Source of the DNA: Saccharothrix sp. NRRL B-16314
Lineage (GTDB): Bacteria; Actinomycetota; Actinomycetes; Mycobacteriales; Pseudonocardiaceae
Assembly (NCBI RefSeq): GCF_000716595.1
Contig: NZ_JNXC01000001.1
Coordinates: 620,001-684,000 of the forward strand
Reading direction: 5' to 3'
Length of the DNA: 64,000 nt
Shown here: positions 59,841 through 64,000 of the stretch, one piece after another
How the letters are laid out: each line of letters starts with the position of its first letter
Numbering within the stretch: the first letter of the stretch is position 1
The notes under the pieces: generated by a model
What the model saw: only the letters and a program-made list of their open reading frames with translations
Told to the model about the DNA's origin: nothing
The model's database searches: none
Made by a program: the position numbers and the translations under genes

Positions 59841-60983
59841 GTGATTCGTGCTCTTCGATTAGCCGGCGCGTTCGTGCTGGCGTTCGGTCTCTTGGTCCCG
59901 TCCCTGAACTCCGCCGCGGCATCCGATCTCGCCGCCACCTCGTCCGTCGACGCGCCGCGCGTCGCCGCCGGCCTGGCCGAAGCCCTCGGCCGCGACCTCG
60001 GCCTCACTCCCGACCAGGTGCGGACCCGCCTCGCCCAGGAGGAGAAGGCCCGCGCCGTCGAGGACACCGCCCGCAAGGCCCTCGGCGACGCGTACGCCGG
60101 CAGCTGGTACGACGACCGGTCGGGCGAGCTGGTCGTGGCCGTCGCCGGCGTCGCCTCCGCCGATCTGGACGCGAAGGTCGTCCCGGTCGCGCACACCCTG
60201 GCCGAACTCGACTCCGCGAAGGCCCGCATCGACCGCCTGGCGGGCAAGGCCGCGCCGGCCGCGGTCAACGGCTGGTACGTCGACACCCGCACGAACACCG
60301 TGGTCGTCACGGTGAACCGCACCAAGCTCGACCCCGCCGCCCGCGCGTTCGTCGCCCTGGCGAAGTCCGCCCACGGCGCCGTGCGCGTCGTGGAGGAGGA
60401 CCACTCGCCGAAGCCGCTGGCCGACGTGGTGGGCGGCTGGCCGTACTGGATCAACTCCGCCGGCCGCTGCTCGGTCGGCTTCTCGGTCTACGGCGGCTAC
60501 GTCACGGCGGGCCACTGCGGCCGTCCCGGCGACGTCACCAGCGACGGCAATGGCGCCGTGCTCGGCTCGTTCGCCGCGTCCTCCTTCCCGGGCAACGACA
60601 TGGCCTGGGTGCGCACCAACGCGGGCGTGACCCTCTGGGGTTACGTCGAGGGCTACGACGGTTACTGGTACTACGTCCGCGGTTCGGCGCAGGTCCCGGT
60701 CGGCTCGGGCATCTGCCGTTCGGGCTCCACCACCGGCATGTGGTGCGGCACGATCGTCGCCCGCGGCCAGACGGTCAACTACCCGCAGGGCGTGGTCTAC
60801 AACCTGACCCGCACCACCGTGTGCGCCGAGCCCGGTGACTCCGGCGGGTCGTGGCTGAGCTCGAACCAGGCACAGGGCGTGACCTCGGGCGGCTCGGGCA
60901 ACTGCTCGTCCGGCGGCGTGACCTTCTACCAGGAGGTCAACCCGATCCTGTCCACCTACGGCTTGTCGCTGATCCTGTCCTGA
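59841..60983 (+). CDS. Secreted S1 family serine protease (alpha-lytic/StrepG type) with prodomain
   Basis: A 380-residue pre-pro-protease. The signal peptide is at about 1-27 (cleavage near SAAAS), and an alpha-lytic-type prodomain runs to about 195. The mature chymotrypsin-like domain has His225 in VTAGHCG, Asp253 in GNDMAWV and Ser334 in PGDSGGSW. Cys residues are placed for the usual disulfides. It is secreted and probably matures by self-cleavage. AAAGGG upstream is a modest ribosome binding site for the GTG. A terminator hairpin follows. Confidence 0.93.
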   Translation: MIRALRLAGAFVLAFGLLVPSLNSAAASDLAATSSVDAPRVAAGLAEALGRDLGLTPDQVRTRLAQEEKARAVEDTARKALGDAYAGSWYDDRSGELVVAVAGVASADLDAKVVPVAHTLAELDSAKARIDRLAGKAAPAAVNGWYVDTRTNTVVVTVNRTKLDPAARAFVALAKSAHGAVRVVEEDHSPKPLADVVGGWPYWINSAGRCSVGFSVYGGYVTAGHCGRPGDVTSDGNGAVLGSFAASSFPGNDMAWVRTNAGVTLWGYVEGYDGYWYYVRGSAQVPVGSGICRSGSTTGMWCGTIVARGQTVNYPQGVVYNLTRTTVCAEPGDSGGSWLSSNQAQGVTSGGSGNCSSGGVTFYQEVNPILSTYGLSLILS

Positions 60984-60998
60984 TCCGCGGTGGCCACG

Positions 60999-61025
60999 CC
61001 GGACGGTCCGCAGTGGGCCGTCCGG
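60999..61025. terminator. Terminator between convergent protease and ADP-ribosylglycohydrolase genes
   Basis: CCGGACGGTCC (60999-61009) pairs with GGGCCGTCCGG (61015-61025), 11 bp with one G-U, around GCAGT. It lies between two facing stop codons and could serve both strands. Confidence 0.7.
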
Positions 61026-61029
61026 TCGG

Positions 61030-62022
61030 TCACCCGGCGAACGCCGCGACCGCTTCGCCGGACAGGCGTTCCACCACGTCCCGGAGTTCCAGGTCGCTCA
61101 GCCAGTGCGGCGGGATCGCCTCCACGCCGTCCCGCGCGCCCAGCAGGTTCCCGCACAGCGCGCCGGTCGAGTCGCTGTCCCCGGAGTGGTTGACCGCGAG
61201 CAGCAGCCCGTCCGCCAGGTCGCGCGCGGCCAGCGCGGCCAGCACCGCGATCGCCAGCGCCTCCTCGCCGACCCAGCCGCCGCCCAACGCCGTCTCGATC
61301 ACCTCCGGCGTCGGCCGCACGCCGCTCGTGCCCAGGTCCACGGCCAGGTCCAGCAGGCTCGACTGCTCCTCGTGCCCGTCCCACGTGACCAGCTCCGCGC
61401 GGGCGACCTCGATCGCGGACAGCAGCGGCACGCCCGCCAGCACCTGCTGCACGAGCACCGCCAGCACGCCGGCCGACAGGTAGCCGCTCGGGTGGCCGTG
61501 GGTGAGCGCGCCGGTGGCGGCGGCCAGGTCGAACACCTCGTGCACGTCGTCCGACCACAACGCCACGGGCGCCGCGCGCATCACCGCGCCGCAGCCCTTG
61601 GAGTCGTTGATCGGCGTGTCCACCGTGCCCAGCACGCCCGAGCGGAGCGCGGTCAGGCACGTGTTGCCGGGTGCGCGCAGCTGGTGCAGCTCCGGCACGT
61701 CCAGCAGCCACCCGTCGGGCCTGACGTCCGGACCGCCCTGCGTGCGCAGCCACCGCCCGTACGCCACGCGCACCTCGTGCACGGGGTCGCTGCCGCGCTC
61801 CTTCGCCAGCAGCAGGCCTTCCAGCGTGAACAGGGTCATCTGGGTGTCGTCGGTGATCGCGCCCAGCCTGCCGTAAGCGGGCGCGTAGTCGGTGAGACCC
61901 GAGGGGCCGAAGCGGCCCCGGATGCGGTCGATCCGGTCGAACTCGATCGAACCGCCCAGGGCGTCGCCGACGGCGCCCGCCACCAGGCTGCCGGTGAAGG
62001 AACCGCTCGCACGTGAGGTCAC
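61030..62022 (-). CDS. ADP-ribosylglycohydrolase family protein
   Basis: A 330-residue DraG-like hydrolase that removes ADP-ribose from proteins or nucleotides. [10 protein letters not shown] at about residues 15-24 and [16 protein letters not shown] hold metal-binding Thr/Asp residues. [14 protein letters not shown] is in the middle, and [19 protein letters not shown] at the C-terminus completes the Mg site. No ADP-ribosyltransferase gene is nearby. It is divergent from the cysteine-synthase-like gene, with interlocked promoters. Confidence 0.9.
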   Translation of the reverse strand: MTSRASGSFTGSLVAGAVGDALGGSIEFDRIDRIRGRFGPSGLTDYAPAYGRLGAITDDTQMTLFTLEGLLLAKERGSDPVHEVRVAYGRWLRTQGGPDVRPDGWLLDVPELHQLRAPGNTCLTALRSGVLGTVDTPINDSKGCGAVMRAAPVALWSDDVHEVFDLAAATGALTHGHPSGYLSAGVLAVLVQQVLAGVPLLSAIEVARAELVTWDGHEEQSSLLDLAVDLGTSGVRPTPEVIETALGGGWVGEEALAIAVLAALAARDLADGLLLAVNHSGDSDSTGALCGNLLGARDGVEAIPPHWLSDLELRDVVERLSGEAVAAFAG

Positions 62023-62029
62023 GTCGCAG

Positions 62030-62039
62030 AAGTTATCGT
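62030..62039. promoter_or_regulatory. Interlocked divergent -10 elements
   Basis: Minus-strand TAACTT (62035-62030) ends 7 nt before the ADP-ribosylglycohydrolase GTG. Plus-strand TATCGT (62034-62039) ends 6 nt before the cysteine-synthase-like GTG. They share the TA at 62034-62035, the same layout as at 9293-9302. Confidence 0.6.
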
Positions 62040-62045
62040 GCCGAC

Positions 62046-63140
62046 GTGACGACTTCGGTAGACCGATGTAGCTCCCAGACCCGGGAATGGGTGTGCGAGG
62101 CCGTCCGCATCATCGAAGCGGACGCCAACCGCAGCGCCGACACGCACCTGCTGCACTTCCCCCTCCCACCGGAGTGGGGAATCGACCTGTACCTGAAGGA
62201 CGAGTCGACCCACCCCACCGGCTCGCTCAAGCACCGGCTCGCCCGCTCGCTGTTCCTGTACGCGATCTGCAACGGCTGGGTCGTCGGCGGCACGCCGGTG
62301 ATCGAGGCCTCGTCCGGCTCGACAGCGGTGTCGGAGGCCTACTTCGCACGGCTGCTCGGCCTGCCGTTCATCGCGGTGATGCCCCGGTCGATCAGCCGGG
62401 AGAAGGTCGAGCTGATCGAGCGCCAGGGCGGCCGGTGCCACTTCGTGGACGAGCCGGGCGCCATCTACGACGAGTCCCGGCGGCTCGCGGCGGAACTCGG
62501 CGGGCACTTCATGGACCAGTTCACCCACGCCGAGCGGGCGACGGACTGGCGTGGCAACAACAACATCGCCGAGTCGGTGTTCCAGCAGATGTCGCTGGAG
62601 GCCGCGCCGGAGCCCGAGTGGGTGGTGGTCGGCGCCGGCACGGGTGGCACGAGCGCCACCATCGGCCGGTACATCCACTACCGGAAGCTGCGGACCCGGT
62701 TGGCGGTGGTGGACCCGGAGCACTCGGTGTTCTACGACGCCTGGTGCGACGGTGACCAGTCCCTGACCGGGACGCGGGGCTCGCGCATCGAGGGCATCGG
62801 CCGGCCGCGGGTGGAGCCGTCGTTCATCGGCAACGTCATCGACCGGATGATCAAGGTGCCGGACGCGGCGTCGGTGGCGACGATCCGGCACGTCGAGGAG
62901 GTGCTGGGCCGTCGGGTCGGCGGGTCGACCGGCACGAACCTGTGGGGCGCGTTCCAGCTGATCGCGGAGATGCGGGCGTCCGGGTCGCGGGGCAGCGTGG
63001 TGACGTTGCTGTGCGACGGCGGTGAGCGGTACGGGCACACTTACTACGACGACTCGTGGGTGGCCGCGCAGGAGATGGACCTGGAGCCGCACCTGGCCAC
63101 GCTGAGCCGATTCCGGTCCACTGGCAACTGGTCCGGTTGA
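62046..63140 (+). CDS. PLP-dependent cysteine synthase-family protein
   Basis: A 364-residue fold-type II PLP enzyme. The Schiff-base Lys is in [13 protein letters not shown] (about 59), the substrate loop is [15 protein letters not shown], and the phosphate loop is [24 protein letters not shown] near 300 binds the pyridine side. It is longer than CysK and resembles the actinobacterial group that includes a cysteine desulfhydrase, so the direction of reaction is uncertain. The GTG at 62046 is supported by the -10 six bases upstream. Confidence 0.85.
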   Translation: MTTSVDRCSSQTREWVCEAVRIIEADANRSADTHLLHFPLPPEWGIDLYLKDESTHPTGSLKHRLARSLFLYAICNGWVVGGTPVIEASSGSTAVSEAYFARLLGLPFIAVMPRSISREKVELIERQGGRCHFVDEPGAIYDESRRLAAELGGHFMDQFTHAERATDWRGNNNIAESVFQQMSLEAAPEPEWVVVGAGTGGTSATIGRYIHYRKLRTRLAVVDPEHSVFYDAWCDGDQSLTGTRGSRIEGIGRPRVEPSFIGNVIDRMIKVPDAASVATIRHVEEVLGRRVGGSTGTNLWGAFQLIAEMRASGSRGSVVTLLCDGGERYGHTYYDDSWVAAQEMDLEPHLATLSRFRSTGNWSG

Positions 63141-63212
63141 TTCAGACCACGCGGGAACGCACGGCGGCCGTCGTGCGTCCCAGCGTGATCGGTGTGCAGG
63201 AGGGGGTTTGCG

Positions 63213-63611
63213 GTGAGCGCGTGGCGGACGGCGGAAGTGCTCACGGCCGAGGACGTGCTGGCGAGGTCGGTCGCCGACGCCGAGAAGGCGATGCGCGAGG
63301 CGGCGAAGCTGCGCCACCCCCAGCGCGAGCCGTCGGCCGAGGACGTGCGGCGGGTGATGCAGTTCGCCAAGTCCAACGAGGCGTCGCCGGAGCTCCAGGC
63401 GCTGCAACGGCGGATCGCGGGCGGCTACCTGAGCTGGCGCCAGGTGCTGATGGGTGAGGCCTCCGCCGACCGCGGCGTGAAAGCGGCCCTCGAAGCGGAC
63501 CGCGACAAGCTCGCCGCGCTGTGCCGGGGCGAAGAGCGCCGCGTGGCCCCGCCCAAGCCCAAGCCGCGCGACGACGACGAGCCGATGTCCTTCACCGAGG
63601 ACGCCTGGTAG
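63213..63611 (+). CDS. Hypothetical cytoplasmic helical protein
   Basis: A 132-residue, largely alpha-helical, charged protein with no signal or membrane segment. It has SVADAEKAMREAAKLRHPQ, a middle GGYLSWRQVLMGE motif, and an acidic-basic tail PPKPKPRDDDEP. I do not recognise the family. AGGAGGGGG at 63198-63206 strongly supports the GTG start. Its last 20 bp overlap the convergent MarR gene. Confidence 0.65.
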   Translation: MSAWRTAEVLTAEDVLARSVADAEKAMREAAKLRHPQREPSAEDVRRVMQFAKSNEASPELQALQRRIAGGYLSWRQVLMGEASADRGVKAALEADRDKLAALCRGEERRVAPPKPKPRDDDEPMSFTEDAW

Positions 63612-64000
63612 CCGGCCCCTGGTCCGGCTGGGTCACGACCGTCCGCAACGAGTCGCGCAGGTCTTGCGCGGCCTGAGGGCTGAGCGACGCCAGGAACGCG
63701 CGCTCGGCCTCGTCGGTGGCCTCGGTGGCCCGGCGGAGGGTGTCCTGCCCGCTGTCGGTCAGTTCGACCACGTTGCGGCGTCGGTCCTCCACGTCCGGAT
63801 GACGTGACACCAGGCCCTTGCCTTCGAGCGCGTCGAGCAGCGCGACCATCGTCGTGCGGTCGATGCCGAGACGCTGCGCCGCCTGCTGCTGGGACATCGG
63901 CTCACCGCCGGCGAGCGTCAGCAGCACGCCCAGCTCGCGACCTTCGATGCCGTACGGCGTCAACGCCCGCGCGGTCAGCTCGGCCATCCGGAAGTGCGCG
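63592..64000 (-). CDS. MarR family transcriptional regulator (5' end outside window)
   Basis: About 135 residues are visible. The MarR winged helix has MSQQQAAQRLGIDRTTMVALL, ALEGKGLVSRHPDVEDRR (wing) and NVVELTDSG. An ATG exists at 63987, but the frame stays open to the window edge with AHFR before it, which looks like the usual helix 1 of MarR proteins. The true start is therefore probably beyond the window. Targets are unknown. Confidence 0.8.
   Translation of the reverse strand, partial: AHFRMAELTARALTPYGIEGRELGVLLTLAGGEPMSQQQAAQRLGIDRTTMVALLDALEGKGLVSRHPDVEDRRRNVVELTDSGQDTLRRATEATDEAERAFLASLSPQAAQDLRDSLRTVVTQPDQGPATRRPR

Noticed and set aside
1..64000. tRNA or rRNA genes
   Set aside because: No cloverleaf-like segment with T-loop GGTTCGAATCC-type sequence in a proper context was found, and no rRNA sequence was recognised.
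1..64000. Defence system, secondary-metabolite cluster or mobile element
   Set aside because: Apart from single regulators and hydrolases, no transposase, restriction, toxin-antitoxin, PKS or NRPS gene was found. The block is mostly conserved housekeeping chromosome.

Overview
The window is high-GC DNA with GTG and TTG starts, a mycothiol gene (mshA), the senX3-regX3 pair, and bldC- and bldN-type developmental regulators. This points to a filamentous actinomycete, most likely of the Pseudonocardiales (Actinosynnema/Saccharothrix/Lentzea type). It reads as chromosome: the gene order follows, with insertions, the Mycobacterium tuberculosis region from about hbhA to past ccsA as I recall it (hbhA, DUF2516, murB, an L,D-transpeptidase, SDR, mshA, ybjN, gpm, senX3-regX3, ppx, proC, bS22, an epimerase and acyltransferase, serB-like, hemA-C-D-B, hemL, tlpA-ccdA-resB-ccsA, a MinD-like ATPase). 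I see no tRNA, rRNA, CRISPR array, insertion sequence or prophage, and no clearly broken gene. The genes at both ends run out of the window.

Layout. 1-1.9 kb: end of an HbhA-like protein, DUF2516, a hydrolase and a DJ-1/PfpI protein. 1.9-9.3 kb: a variable stretch with a TipA-like MerR regulator, a YbaK-type deacylase, a TetR/amidase pair, a LOG-like protein, purU, a mycothiol-dependent-type enzyme, a methyltransferase and DUF2505. 9.3-16 kb: murB, an intracellular trypsin-like protein, an SDR, an L,D-transpeptidase lipoprotein and the hydrolase-mshA-ybjN operon. 16-24 kb: a DUF4349 lipoprotein, a structured 416-bp gap, an acyl-CoA ligase, gpmA, a regulator/aldo-keto reductase pair and senX3-regX3. 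24-30.5 kb: ppx, a membrane protein, a TIM-barrel isomerase, proline dehydrogenase plus thioesterase bracketed by inverted 22-bp repeat arrays, proC, an excisionase-like HTH protein and the 33-codon ribosomal protein bS22. 30.7-37.7 kb: epimerase, acyltransferase, HAD phosphatase, rsbN-bldN, acyl-CoA ligase and a glutaredoxin-like protein. 37.7-50.3 kb: a molybdopterin-type oxidoreductase, rex-hemA-hemC-hemD, hemB, a run of small membrane proteins and hemL. 50.3-56 kb: phosphatase, TlpA-like thioredoxin, a secreted M64 peptidase on the other strand, then ccdA-resB-ccsA. 56-64 kb: a repeat-rich MinD-like ATPase, bldC, Lrp and PadR regulators, a secreted S1 protease, an ADP-ribosylglycohydrolase, a cysteine-synthase-family enzyme and a partial MarR regulator.

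How it fits together. The core is redox, tetrapyrrole and respiratory biology. Rex has a near-perfect operator on its own promoter ahead of hemACD. hemB and hemL complete the C5 route to uroporphyrinogen III, and the Ccs (system II) genes attach heme to cytochromes c. mshA begins mycothiol synthesis, and its operon is preceded by a SigR-like promoter. Cell-envelope genes (murB, L,D-transpeptidase) and developmental regulators (BldN with its partner, BldC) are interleaved.

A recurring feature is the leaderless promoter: a TANNNT-like -10 hexamer ending 6-8 nt before an ATG or GTG with no ribosome binding site. In two divergent gene pairs the two -10 hexamers interlock on a shared TA. I found no unmistakable new multi-gene system. 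The observations most worth following are the paired inverted 22-bp arrays, the interlocked divergent promoters, the tandem family of small membrane proteins and the structured gap at 17.0-17.4 kb.
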